A stretch of DNA of 64,000 nucleotides, from assembly GCA_963693285.1 (NCBI GenBank), contig OY848922.1:997001-1061000 (forward strand). Reading direction: 5' to 3'. Position 1 is the first letter of the stretch, and every line of letters begins with the position of its first letter. Position numbers and translations under genes: made by a program. Positions 42,580 through 54,698 of this stretch are shown here, piece after piece. The notes under the pieces were generated by a model. The model made no database searches. It was not told where the DNA came from and worked only from the letters and a program-made list of their open reading frames with translations. The stretch is from Xestospongia muta. Lineage: Eukaryota > Porifera > Demospongiae > Haplosclerida > Petrosiidae.

Positions 42580-43841
42580 TCTGTCCAGAGAATGGCTGCG
42601 TTGTCGAGAACCTCTTGACAACATATCTGATTGGAACTCAAGAGAACCGATATCTTCAGCCTCTACAGAACTGATAGCAACAGTCATTGTAGTGGTATCA
42701 ATAACACTAGTGGTATTTCGCTTTTTGTAGCGTTTTGGGCGAGGAGATTTTTTATTTTTTCCTTTTTTTACTGGTTTCCCTTCATCAATGCAATCAAGAA
42801 GATTTGGGCAACTAGCAGCACCTGTTAGAGTTTGATTTAGTTCTGCAGCATCATCTAGCAGAACTTTACGTAGCCTAAAAGAACGAAGCATTGTTTACTT
42901 ATCTACTTGTCCAGCAATGCACTTATCTACTTGTCCAGCAATGCAAAGTGTTCTTTCAACTAAGTTCAGCAGCTGCTGGTAGCAAATGTGAACTGCTGTA
43001 CTCCTACCACCAAAGTATAATAGTCTTAGTTAGTTAACAGTTCAAACAGTTTGTGGTGCTAACAGGTTAATTTAACAGCAAAGAGAACACCTTCTTGTCA
43101 CTTGAATTCAAAAAAATCACAGCTCTTTTCACCTCTCAAAGCTTAAAAACGTTATTTCCAAGATAAGTTAAAATATCTGACGAACTTTGATGCACTAAAA
43201 TGTAGTAAGCCTTTTTATTGAGTTTCATGGCTACGTAGTATTTCCTTTAGCCAAACCCCCACTAACTAGATTAAAAGCCTGTAATTTTGATTTTCACAAT
43301 GCTTTGTTTACTTTACCATCAATATAGGCGACATTTATGTAAACAAATTTAAAGATGAACATTCTTATTGTCTTAGCGCGACCTTGCTTCGCTTGTAATG
43401 TTATTTTATCATATAAGTGCTGCTTACCTATGAACTAGCCTCAAAGATAGATGGAATAGTTGTTTTTGACAGCTACAGCCTCGCACTTGCTTTTTTTCCT
43501 CCTTCTTTCTTTCTATTCTAACGCCGCCTTACGTAGCAACTTCGCTTGACAACTTGTCAGTTTTTAGGCCAACATCGGCTTACATCGCCAAAAATAGTGC
43601 GAACATTAACTGTGGCTCAGGAAGTAGCCACAATGTTTCAATAAAATTGTAATATGCTTACAATGAGTGTTATTTACTACCATTATAAATTAAATTTGTT
43701 AACTTGTGTCTCGTATACTAACCTCCTAGGAGAAGCAGGCTCCACAAACCAAGATGTCAGCGATTTGTGTCCTTGCCTGTGTCGCAGTTCCAGTAGGGTA
43801 GAATCATCTGTACTTCTAACAGCATGGACAGCTCTTTTCAT
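42580..43841 (-). CDS. Two 5' exons, probably of the GARNL3-like gene (or a separate short gene)
   Basis: Exon 43723-43841 starts MKRAVHAVRSTDDSTLLELR and joins in phase to 42580-42874, which encodes about 99 residues of basic, Ser-rich sequence (KKGKNKKSPRPKRYKKR) and ends at a perfect GTAAGT donor in phase 0. The first recognised GARNL3-like exon (39280) also starts in phase 0; adding these 138 residues gives about 1054 aa, close to vertebrate GARNL3 (about 1010). Alternatively the donor is unused and the frame reads on to a stop at 42517, making a short unrecognised protein of about 157 aa. I slightly favour the first reading. Confidence 0.5.
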
Positions 43842-44053
43842 TTCTCTTGGTAATAATTATATTTTTTTCAAGAAAGAGGAATGGGTCTTTTTAGCAGATG
43901 TACACATACAATTTGTTATACCAAAGTGTATACATGGTATTTATAGTTAAAGAAACATTCTTTAGATAGTTAGTGCCTATGCCAAAAAATGAGGAGTGTT
44001 AATTATTAATAAATTATAATTATATAAAAATTAATACTGCTGCAGATGCGGTG

Positions 44054-44094
44054 AGCCCCACCCACAAAAGGTCATTCATTATAAAGGGCGTGGC
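44054..44094 (+). promoter_or_regulatory. Adenosine kinase core promoter
   Basis: A CCCCACCC box at 44056-44063, TATA-like TTATAAAG at 44079-44086 and GGGCGTGGC at 44086-44094, about 40-80 bp before the start codon. The 290-bp space is shared with the divergent gene starting at 43841. Confidence 0.5.
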
Positions 44095-44133
44095 GGCAGG
44101 GTTTGTACACGTGGTACTAGTATCGACCTTTGT

Positions 44134-45207
44134 ATGGCAGAGGAAATTCAAACGAAAAAACCGAAGATGGAGAGGGATGAAGTACCAGAGGGTATCTTAT
44201 ATGGGATGGGTAACCCGTTACTTGACATTTCAGCGGATGTGCCATCCTCTTATTTAGATCAGTACGGACTAAAGCCTAATGATGCGATTTTAGCTGAACC
44301 AAACCATCTCCCAATTTATAAAGAGTTAATTGAGAAATATCAGCCCATACAATACATAGCAGGTGGTGCAACACAAAACTCCATTCGTGTGGCTCAATGG
44401 ATGTTACAACGCAGACATGCTACCAGTTACATAGGATGTATTGGAAAGGATGAGTTTGGTGTTCAACTTCGACAACAAGCTGATAATTGTGGTGTATGTG
44501 TGCAATATCTTGAAACCACAGAACATCCGACTGGAACATGTGCTTGTCTGATCACTGAAAAGGTACGTTCCCTCGTTGCCAATTTGGGTGCTGCCAACCA
44601 TTATAAGAAAGACCATTTGATGCAACCTGAAAATTGGCGTTTGGTCGAGAGGGCACGGTTTGCTTATATAGGTGGTTTCTTTTTGACTGTCTCTCCTGAT
44701 TCCATTTTAGAAGTTGGAAAGCATTGTGCTGAAACTAACAAATACTTCATGATGAATCTATCGGCTCCATTTATCCCCTTAGGATTTAAAGATCCATTAA
44801 TGGAAGCGATACCTTACATTGATATTCTCTTTGGCAATGAAGCCGAGGCAGATGCACTCACAAAATCTCTGAACCTTGGAGTAACAGACATAAAAGAGAT
44901 AGCACTAGCAGCTGCCAAATTCTCCAAAGTCAACCAGAGTCGTCAACGCATCGTTATTTTCACACAAGGACCCAATCCCGTTCTCCTATGCAAGGATGGC
45001 AAAGTCACAGAGTTTGAAATTATGAAAATCACTGAAGAGGAGATTGTCGATACTAATGGTGCTGGTGATGCGTGGGTTGGAGGTTTTCTCTCTCAGCTGG
45101 TTCAGGGGAAATCTATTGAAGAATGTATACGAGGAGGTAATTATGCAGCTAATGTGGTTATAAAGATGTCTGGTTGTACGTACCCTGAGAAACCAGACTT
45201 TAATTAA
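44134..45207 (+). CDS. ADK: Adenosine kinase
   Basis: Intronless 357-aa frame of the PfkB/ribokinase family, the full length of animal adenosine kinases. It converts adenosine and ATP to AMP and ADP, controlling adenosine levels. N-terminal GMGNPLLDISADVP begins the sugar-binding lid region; IAGGATQNSIRVAQWML is the diglycine/adenosine-binding segment; NLSAPFIP and ILFGNEAEA are family-typical; the C-terminal DTNGAGDAWVGGF (about residues 306-318) contains the anion hole and catalytic Asp312. The start is the ATG next to the basic IQTKKPK stretch. Human ADK has 11 exons, so the lack of introns is unusual here. It converges on the DUF4614 gene. Confidence 0.95.
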   Translation: MAEEIQTKKPKMERDEVPEGILYGMGNPLLDISADVPSSYLDQYGLKPNDAILAEPNHLPIYKELIEKYQPIQYIAGGATQNSIRVAQWMLQRRHATSYIGCIGKDEFGVQLRQQADNCGVCVQYLETTEHPTGTCACLITEKVRSLVANLGAANHYKKDHLMQPENWRLVERARFAYIGGFFLTVSPDSILEVGKHCAETNKYFMMNLSAPFIPLGFKDPLMEAIPYIDILFGNEAEADALTKSLNLGVTDIKEIALAAAKFSKVNQSRQRIVIFTQGPNPVLLCKDGKVTEFEIMKITEEEIVDTNGAGDAWVGGFLSQLVQGKSIEECIRGGNYAANVVIKMSGCTYPEKPDFN

Positions 45208-45403
45208 ATAGAATTTGTTGTACTGTTTTAAGCAAACTAATTATTATTTAAGTGACATTTAATGGATAAATAATAAGAATGTTTGTTTGATAATTTGATC
45301 AGGTTTTGTACATTATAATTGTTATGTATCATGAATTGCTGAACTATTTTTTTGGTTAAACAAATAGATATAAAAAATTAGATTATGATTAAAGTACTAA
45401 AAT

Positions 45404-47727
45404 TCAATATTTTTCCTCTTGTTGTACAAGCTTCAGAGCTTCTTTATGTGAAAGGACTTTTGGTTTGTGCTGTTGTATAAACTGTTAAAGTAAGAGAGGA
45501 AACTGAAGTGGTACTTTGTGCCAAATAAAGTCACTATATTCTAGTACATGGCTACATTGTCATAATTAATAGGATAGCTACAATTAGTTAATTCTAGACA
45601 TCACCTGTTTTGTATCATCAATAGTTGTATAATGATAATTTGGTGAACTTCCAGAAAGAATAGATTCTGAAAGAGAACGAGATTGTTCAATTAAATTCTT
45701 TGTTAAATTGAGTTGTGATTTCATAAGATCATGAAGTGCAATCATTGCTGGAGAATATGCTGTAACAGCTAGAGAGAGAGAGAGAGAGAGAGATTACGTG
45801 TGTATATGTGCATGTCGTAAAATTAGGAAACAAAGAATCTGTAGGAGAGAAAATTACAATTACTTCCCACAAACAGAAACTAGAGTAACATTCCTTTGAT
45901 AACACTTAAATACACTACCAACTCATAACATATCCATTTATAGCTCAAACGTGCATACAATATACATAACACTATTAACTTCAAAAGAATTTCAACAAAT
46001 CCTACTGCAGACATACACACACATGTAGATATGTATATACTACATTGCATCATTAGACATGTAGTCTGTAGGAGTATACACGGCAATAACAACACATAAC
46101 AGTAAATCATTCAAGAGTAAATTAACCAGCTACGATCTCATGTTTATATCTATTATAACAACTCTTTTTTGAGGGAAATATTTAGTAATTGACTTTCCTT
46201 TTGAAAGTCATTTCGAACAAAGTAAGGTAGCGGTGTTATTATAAGCCAATAAAAAGGGACATATATATATCTGAATAAGGTATTTATAGGATGTGACAGG
46301 ATGTCCTACATATATTGTATCTAGTAGAGTATTGAGTAGGACATCCCAGTAAGGATCGTAGGACAGATATAAGATGGTCTTGTATTACCATTGGCAATGA
46401 AAGAGTTACGAGTGGACAATGTATTTAGATAGCAAACTAGGACAATGATATTAAGAACTTCTTTATATAGTATACATTGACATATCCTAAGTACACACAA
46501 CAGAATGAAATAGGAAATATGATTATGTTCTTATACAACTAATTAACTTACCTTCTAAAGCGTCTGCATTAATTACATGAGGTAATAAAGGGGTGGAGTC
46601 AAGATATTGACGATTATAATAAGCCACTCTATATTGCTGAGGTTGTGGAAAATCCTGGCTTATTGGGTCTGTTTGAGTTGCAGCATTGTTTCTTAAGTGA
46701 TTGGGTTGCCGTGGCAATGAATGGGCATGGATAAAAAATTCTGCATCAACAAACAACATTAATAAAAGTGGACATGTTAAAGAAATTACCAACCTTGTGA
46801 TAATATTTTATCATTGTCATCTGGTGATTCACTCTCTTCTTTTGTCAAATCTTCTGATTTGTTATCTTCATCGACTTCCTCTTCAAAGTCATCCATACTA
46901 TATTCTATCTCTTCTTCAAGTTCACTTGCCTCACTATCAGTCTCATCTGAATGATGCCGTAATGACGTCACTGGGGATTCCCCTACATTACTAATAATAG
47001 ATTCATTAGTGGTGACATCATTTGATGACAGGAGCTCATCCACTGTAAATACACGAGTCACGTGATCTGGTTTTGTATCAGAAATATCTTCATCAATGTC
47101 CGAAATGTTATCTAATGCTTTTGATGTATTGCTATCATTTGATTGGTTACTTTGTTGTGATTTTTTGGTAGATTTTGGCATGACTTCTAGCTCATCAATA
47201 GTATGAACATTGTTTTGTAATATTTTAAAATCATTATCAGTATCGTCATCAGAGTCACATGATGTATTCATCCATGATTCCACATTGCTAATACTGTCTT
47301 CACTCTTATCATTAACTCTGGGTAGATACACCTCCCTCTTTATCAAAGGATGTTTTTCCTTATTTCTAAAACCAGTGTTACTGGCAGATGAAGTAATGTC
47401 ACTTAGTTGAGATGAGATATCACCTCCGTCTATATTAACCTTACTTAAGTCATGTTCTGAGTTATGTGTTCTATCACTTGTTATACTGACACTGTCAAAA
47501 GTATCCTCCTGAATGTCATGTGACTTTCCTCCTGCTCTATGTACTCTCGGGATATCCCTTTCTACATCATTTGTTGGTTTTTGAGGAAGAGTGGAAGGAG
47601 ATGGGTTTGACGATGAGGTTTTCAGCCATTGTTGGGTGGAGCTTTGTCTGGCAGTCGTAGAGGATTTTAATTTTGTCGTGAGTGAACCTCTCACAGCCTG
47701 TAAATAAGACTCAAGGTCACCTTCCAT
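45404..47727 (-). CDS. C19orf44/DUF4614-like disordered protein
   Basis: Four exons (46794-47727, 46552-46740, 45605-45768, 45404-45481) join in phase to about 454 aa. The first exon is acidic, Ser/Asp-rich and disordered, with an acidic end (EEEIEYSMDDFEEEVDEDN). The conserved part is C-terminal: TQTDPIS, PHVINADALE, TAYSPAMIALHDLMKSQL and a helical end. This arrangement recalls the DUF4614 domain of C19orf44, an uncharacterised protein conserved in ciliated animals; recognition is from memory. It starts 230 bp from the divergent SLC44 gene. Confidence 0.65.
45769..45794 (-). repeat. (GA)n, sense-strand CT tract at a 3' splice site
   Basis: Runs directly into the CTAG acceptor of the exon with 5' end at 45768. 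Confidence 0.9.
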
Positions 47728-47957
47728 AAAACTGTCTCTATGTATACATTCAAATTGGGTGTGCCTTGGCCCTTGTGCGTCAATTAGAATACAATAGTAA
47801 ACTAATTTTCATAATTGCAATAATTATTAATATTATTAATGAATGCATACAAAACGGATCTATAGTACGTTTGCCTGTTTTGCAGTTCTGTGCACAAGCT
47901 CTATATAACGTCAGTCACGTCACCTCTAAACAAACAGCCCTTTCCCTCCAACTGAAG
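47728..47957. promoter_or_regulatory. Head-to-head promoter, DUF4614-like gene / SLC44 gene
   Basis: 230 bp between divergent starts. On the SLC44 side there is a TATATAA at about 47901-47907 and, directly after, AACGTCAGTCACGTCACC (47907-47924), which on the minus strand contains two TGACGT CRE/ATF half-sites. Assignment is by sequence only. Confidence 0.5.
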
Positions 47958-50900
47958 ATGTCTGCCATTTTCTGTGGTTGTTGCGGTGCTTGCTCTCAAG
48001 AGAAAGAAGGAAAAGGTTAGAACTATCAATGTCAGGGGAGCAAAATAATACATTCCTTTATTCGATAAGAATATACTCCCAAAAAAGCAGGAGGTAGCTT
48101 TGTTATTGATATTGTATCAATTATTGTTATCATAAATGGTGCTTTACATTTGTAACTACAACTGCTATTAAAAGGATACACTAGGTTCATATGTGTGTAG
48201 TACAAATACTACATGTGTCAATAAATATATTTGGAATTTAATAACATTTTCAACAGAGCCCAGGGCATAGATGATATATAATATCTTATAACCTTTAATT
48301 TATTGATTAGTCAAACTTTAATTATATGAGATGAGTATTTTTATGATGCTTTCTCAGAACTTTAGCCTGTTTTGGCTTTTGAGGGGCAGAAATTTTTATA
48401 GTGGTCATTGCATTCATAATTTTGTTAAATGATTCGTGAATCCTCAGTTAGGAATTTGTTTTAGTTGTAACAATAGCTATAATAATATTTGTTTGTTATG
48501 TTAATAAAATTAACAGAAAGGAAAAACAAACGATTTGTTTTTAATTTTATTCCATTGTCTTCACTATCTTGGGAAGTGATAGGGAAATTAATGTAAGCAT
48601 AACAAAGATGAAATAACTGATCACGCCATTATATGGATTCAGATAATACTAATTACAGCAGCTGTTTAATGACTGTTCTAAGGTTAGGGAAGTTTTGACT
48701 TTAATTTCAGTCATAATAATTATTAAAGATTTATAAACACATACCTGTACATATTTACTGGTACAGGTTGTAGGTAAAAGTGAAGCTAAAGAATATAAGA
48801 CTATTAATTATAAGTTTATATAGGTGTTAGAAGATCGTTGCTTGGTGTGAAAAACCTCAAAACACACCTTGAAATGTGGTAATCAATAAGGTCATCTTCT
48901 CACCTCAGTTTTAGTAACAATGACAGAAGTGTTATCTATCAACTATAGTTGTTTATATAACATATTTATTATAATAGTTTGAGTCTAAATATATCTGTGA
49001 ATATTATTTTAACATGTGCTAGCTTGCATATTGAGATGTTGTCTCTTTTGTCAAAAACAGGCTAACAGGTTTAGCTGAGACACTAAGATCATTGATTATT
49101 TCATAACACACATACACATATACTGTATACACATGGACTCATGAACTAGACAGTTGAATAACTGATAAAATGATATCATGTTTATTAGGTAAATGTAGTC
49201 TACAGTTGTTTATAGTAGTCACTAGTTTCTTGTATTGCTGGTAATCAATGCATCAATGCAGCTGGATGTGTGATACATCATCAGTGTTATTTTGATATCA
49301 GCTGGTAATTATATACATGTATTTATTGTATTGATAATTACAGCTGCCATGATAATGCTCTGTTCTGTTTATTTGTAGACTCTAATAATTATAATAATTA
49401 TTTTGTGTTCATAGTACAGTACATAGAATAGATTTCTATGTGTAATGGATACTCCGGACACTATCAATCCTCCCTTACGTCTGCAATCTAAATTACTTTG
49501 AAAAATTTGTAAAAAGAGAGAGGGTATCTTTCCTTGTTTGACATTTAATCTTTGAGCACAAGCCCTTCATAGTATACTCTAGTACATGACACACGATCTT
49601 GCAAATTCTTACATCATTGCACAGGACTTTAGTATGTAAATGTCTTCTCCTTTGGTATAGAAAAACCAAAGTACTCTCCAGATTTCAAAGGACCCATTCG
49701 TGGAAAAAGCAGGTGAAATACAATTATTATGTTTATGTTTCAAGTAATATTGGAATTACATTTTCAACATACAAAAATGTATGTGTGTGTAAACATTAGT
49801 ACAGAATCTAAAGTAGGAAATGATAATGAAACACTAAGGATTCTTGTATAGTTTTTGTATGATATGATTATATATGAAGTCACACAAATATGTAATTTCA
49901 AATACTTCAAAAAGGACCCTAGATTCTAATAACAAATCATCTTCTAGTCCCATACTAATACTTTGGTATATTATTCAACACAGTATCAAGAAGATCTCTG
50001 TACTAAGGATGGTTTCCAAGGCAACAAATAGTTTACTGTAATGTAAATCTTTCAAATATTATTATTAAGTAATTTTGGAGCTGTTGTTTGTAGATTATTA
50101 AATTATGATTTGTATTTATAAAAGCAGGTACAATAAAACTTCTTTCTACTCTGGGACCTTATAAATGTCCTAAGTATAAGTATATAATACATTACAACAC
50201 ATGTCCCTAATATAGAGTACATAGAAATGTTCTAATACAGATAGTTGCCACATTTTATGTGGTTTATTTCATGGTGTTGTTGTTAGGGGTGTTATACTCA
50301 TAATTGAAGTGTCTATGGTTTACTAATGAGTCTATTACCTTACAAGTTACATGTTAGTTATTCACAACTTCCTTAAAAGGAATATAGATAATACATGATG
50401 TCCATGTTTTCTTGTAAAATGAATGTTTTCTTGTAAAACAACTACATAATTCACATGATCATATAAAATATAATTTTACATGATTGTATTGTGTAGAAGC
50501 CATTTACACTTCTCTTTCTTCTTCAGGCGCCCAAAGGATCTCCTTTGTCTTATTTTGTTTTTGGCTTTCGTTGTGGGGATGCTAGCTATTGGAATATATG
50601 GTGAGTTCTTCCTCTAATATCATGTGATAGACCAGCTGTTGTCTTCTTTAGCTTGGGTTAAAGGTAACCCTCAACGATTGTTGTATCCAGTGGATTCTAA
50701 AGGAAGATTGTGTGGGAAAGATGATGAAGTGAAGTGAGTACATTTGTTTGAGAGATATAATCTTACTTCCATCCATCCATTAATCTATCTGTCATTCTAT
50801 TATTGATCCATACTTCCCTCCATTAGAGACAGGCCATTTCTTCTCTTCTTTGACTGGACCAAATGTGTTCGTGTAGTCGGCTTCTCAGACCTAGTCACTG

Positions 50901-51502
50901 GTAATGTTGAAGCTAGTGACTTCTTCTCCTGCTCCACGCAACAGGTAATTAGTAATTAGTGATTTAGGCTATTCTATTACATGTAATTCCTATACATGTA
51001 GGTTTGTGTCACTGGCTGTCCAACAGAGAATGAAGTTGGAATACGTGCTAACCCTGTTTGTGTCGATGGAATAGATACTACTCAATTTAACGTCTTCAAT
51101 AATGTTTCTTTATTGGACTCAGTAGAAGCCACGGCAGCTGCTGCTGTGAGTACTAGAATCTACATATAAATAAATTATAATTCTTGCTCTCTCCCTTTCA
51201 TATCCACGTGCACACACACACACACACACACACACAGACTCTTGTTCAGCTTATTATTGAAGAAAAGTGTGCACCATATTATATTAGTAGTGAAAGTCGT
51301 AAGTACTAATAATTTCTTACATGTCTAATATCTTATTGGAATCTCTCATGTACAGTTGCAAGTCGCTGTATTCCTACATTTGCTCAGCTTGATTCAATCA
51401 TAGATTTAACTATGATCTCAGCTCTCTAATTTTGGAGTTAACACTCTCCGATATTCTCAGTGGAACTTTGTAAGAAAGCCATCACTTTGTCCCTTACCCT
51501 CT

Positions 51503-51563
<61 letters not shown>

Positions 51564-51637
51564 CTCTCTCTCTCCTCTCTCTCTCTCCCTCTCCTCTCTC
51601 TCTCCTCTCCTCTCCTCTCTTCTCTCTCTCTCTCTCC

Positions 51638-51721
<84 letters not shown>

Positions 51722-54256
51722 GACACAAGCTATCTTTCTTAATGCTCAAGTGCTTATTTATGGAATTCTTCAAGATTTGGAGGTAGTCTGGCCAGCCATT
51801 CTCATGTGAGATATGAAAATTAAGACATTTCTATACATAACTAACAATATTCTATGCACTAATAACAATTTCATAACAAATATAATGATGTATTTTTTGT
51901 TGTTTGCAGTGGTGCTGGTATAACATTACTCGTCTGTTATCTCTATGTGTTTTTATGAGGTGAGGACTTTATGATGTACCTGTCTCCTTGTCTCCCATCG
52001 CTTATTTGTTATTAATCCATCTATTCATCTATTCATCTATTTGTATATACACCTGTCCATTTCATCTGTCATTCATCAATGCAATCTTGTAAAACAGTTC
52101 TTCAATTCTTTGATCTCCATATATAGATATTTTGCGGGTGTCGTTATTGGAGTTAGTATAGTACTAGCGTTGTTAACAATAGCTACCAGTAAGTCTATTC
52201 ACAGTTGCTAACATTTCCAGTTCTCAGTAACTCAAATACCCAATTACCCATATACTATACTACTATACTCAATATCCACATTCCCAATTATCAATAATTC
52301 TATACCCATACTTCTATTATTTATACTCAATATCTAATTCCAAGTTCCCAATAATTCATAACCCATTCTCTATACTACTTTTAGTCCACTGGGTTTTCAT
52401 ATTTCCAGTATTACTGTTTTGTGTCTGGGAGTGTCAATATACCAAGCTTTGCCTCTGGTCTAACCAATACATCTGTAGTTATTGATTTTCTCAACACGTC
52501 AGAATCATTTGCAGCTGCTGGTTGTCAATTAACCAATCCACTTCGTGATTTCTTTGCATCTAATGCACCGTGGTATGAATATCAGATGGAAACTTGGCTA
52601 GTTCTTGGTAAGTAATATTTGTTATTTTCTTGAATGATTTAGTTGTTCATATATTTTGTTCTATCTATCTATCTATCTATCTATCTGTCCATCCATCTAT
52701 CTGTCCATCCATCTATCTGTCCATCTATCTATCTATCTGTCCATCCATCTATCCATCTATTCTATCTGTCCATCCATCTATCTGTCCATCTATCTATCCA
52801 TCTATCTGTCCATCTATCTATCTATCCATCTATCTATCTGTCCATCTATCTGTCCATCCATCTATCTATCTATCTGTCCATCTATCTGTCCATCTATCTA
52901 TCTATCTGTCCATCTATCTATCTATCTATCTATCTATCCATCTATCTGTCCATCTATCTATCTATCTGGTCCATCTATCTATCTATCTGTCTATCCATCT
53001 ATCTGTCCATCCATCTATCTGTCCATCTATCTATCCATCTATCTGTCCATCTATCCATCTATCTTTCTATCTTATCCATCTATCTACATGTAACATGTGT
53101 ATTATTCTATTGCCCCACCCCTTTAGGTATCGTTGGGACATTAGTCTTATTGATAATGATCTTTTTATTGATCCTGTTTGCTAAGAAGATAGCTATATCA
53201 GTCGCTATTATTAAGGAAGCCAGCAAGTCAGTAGAGACACCATAACAGCTACCAAATGACATTTATCATACTAAAAACTAGTGGATATTATTTGTTTTCT
53301 TTCTACTCTCTTCAGAGCTATAGGGTATATACCTGGTGTGGTTTTCTACCCCATACTGACGTGGTTATTTATTGTGATAACAGTGGGTTATTGGGCTGTC
53401 ACAGCAGTGTATCTTAACATATTATAATTATGCTATTATTATATTGTAATATATAGTATGTTTATACTATATTATCACATACTATATAATTGTAATGTAT
53501 TAAGTAATTCCTTTAGTGTAATAGATGTCATTACTTTTATTGTAATACAAAGAACATGTCACCTAATAGGTATCGTGTATTGGTTATTTTCATTAAAATT
53601 CATGAAGAAGACCATACCATCTTATAGTTAAGTCAGCATGGTCTCATTAGTTTAGTATTGACCACTGTATAGATGGGTCATGTTGACTGGAGTTATTGTC
53701 AGCATTTTGGCCACTGTAAAAGNNNNNNNNNNNNNNNNNNNNNNNNNNNNNNNNNNNNNNNNNNNNNNNNNNNNNNNNNNNNNNNNNNNNNNNNNNNNNN
53801 NNNNNNNNNNNNNNNNNNNNNNNNNNNNNNNNNNNNNNNNNNNNNNNNNNNNNNNNNNNNNNNNNNNNNNNNNNNNNNNNNNNNNNNNNNNNNNNNNNNN
53901 NNNNNNNNNNNNNNNNNNNNNNCTGGCATATCTGATAGCATCTGGATTTATGTCAGTTTACATGGGAGTAGATACAATATTTATTTGTGCTTGTAAGTCC
54001 AATTTTTAAAAAAAAATTTATTTACCACCTGTCTATCTAACTCCATGATCATCTATCTATTTAACAATTACATTCGTTCATTTTTCCATTTCTAGTGGAA
54101 GATCAAGAACGTAACAATGGCTTTGACCAGCCATATTTTATGAGCAAGAATCTCCAGAAACTCATGGGGGTACATAATCGTGTGAAGAAAGAAGACACAG
54201 ATGGTCAAGATGGTCAAGGAGACATACTAATGGAAGATATTGAAAATAATAAATAA
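47958..54256 (+). CDS. Choline transporter-like protein (SLC44 family), model with gap and indels
   Basis: Exons: 47958-48015, 49661-49712, 50527-50600, 50652-50733, 50827-50944, 51002-51145, 51238-51298, 51356-51469, 51722-51805, 51910-51959, 52127-52188, 52409-52607 (or from 52385), 53127-53226, 53316-about 53407, [gap], 53923-53992, 54096-54256. Family features: Cys-rich N-terminus, [15 protein letters not shown] first TM helix, GRLCG...[13 protein letters not shown] extracellular start, [15 protein letters not shown], and the end [19 protein letters not shown]...[15 protein letters not shown]44 proteins move choline and ethanolamine across membranes. Single-base corrections are needed near 51425 (one missing), 51951 (one missing) and 52416-52420 (one extra) to keep frame. 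One or more exons are lost around the N-gap. Confidence 0.85.
48016..49660 (+). other. First intron of the SLC44 gene
   Basis: 1.6 kb of AT-rich sequence. No coding exon, RNA gene or repeat family was seen. Confidence 0.6.
51498..51721 (+). repeat. CT-rich microsatellite at a 3' splice site
   Basis: Imperfect CT/TCC tract of about 220 bp ending exactly in the CTCAG acceptor of the SLC44 exon at 51722. Confidence 0.95.
52663..53085 (+). repeat. ATCT/TCCA compound tetranucleotide repeat
   Basis: About 420 bp of CTATCTATCTGTCCATC units occupy most of the SLC44 intron between 52607 and 53127. Confidence 0.95.
53723..53922. other. Assembly gap (200 N)
   Basis: Run of N inside the 3' part of the SLC44 gene; at least one coding exon is probably hidden here or disturbed by it. 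Confidence 0.99.
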
Positions 54257-54698
54257 ATTGAGAGAATTGAAGCTAAAAAGAGACTAAACTAATTAATTTA
54301 TGTCACAATCTGATATTGGTTTATTTCAACAGTAGGTTTATTGTGTGTAGATGTAGTGAGATTTCTTTACATTAGGTATATTATAATTTGTTCTATGCAT
54401 TATTGGTTGTGCTGTCTTTTCAATTAATGCTTCCTTTTCAAGTGCAATAGAGCTAAAGTGGCCTCATTCTCAGACTTGCTTTATGGAAGTCTAGGAATTC
54501 TAGGAATGAGACTGCAAAATATGCAATATAGTATGGGAATGAGACTACAAATGTCATGAAGTCCTGGAACAACATCTAGATACTCCATAACCAGAAGTCA
54601 TCGGGGCATGTAAAATGTTTATGTTCATAAATATATTTTCAATAACAAATTAAAAACAGCTCAAATTATTATAAAATTTTAACCCTTTAAGTACTCCA

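Noticed and set aside
53673..54009. Frames spanning the N run
   Set aside because: The unknown residues come from the assembly gap; only the sequence from 53923 is a supported SLC44 exon.
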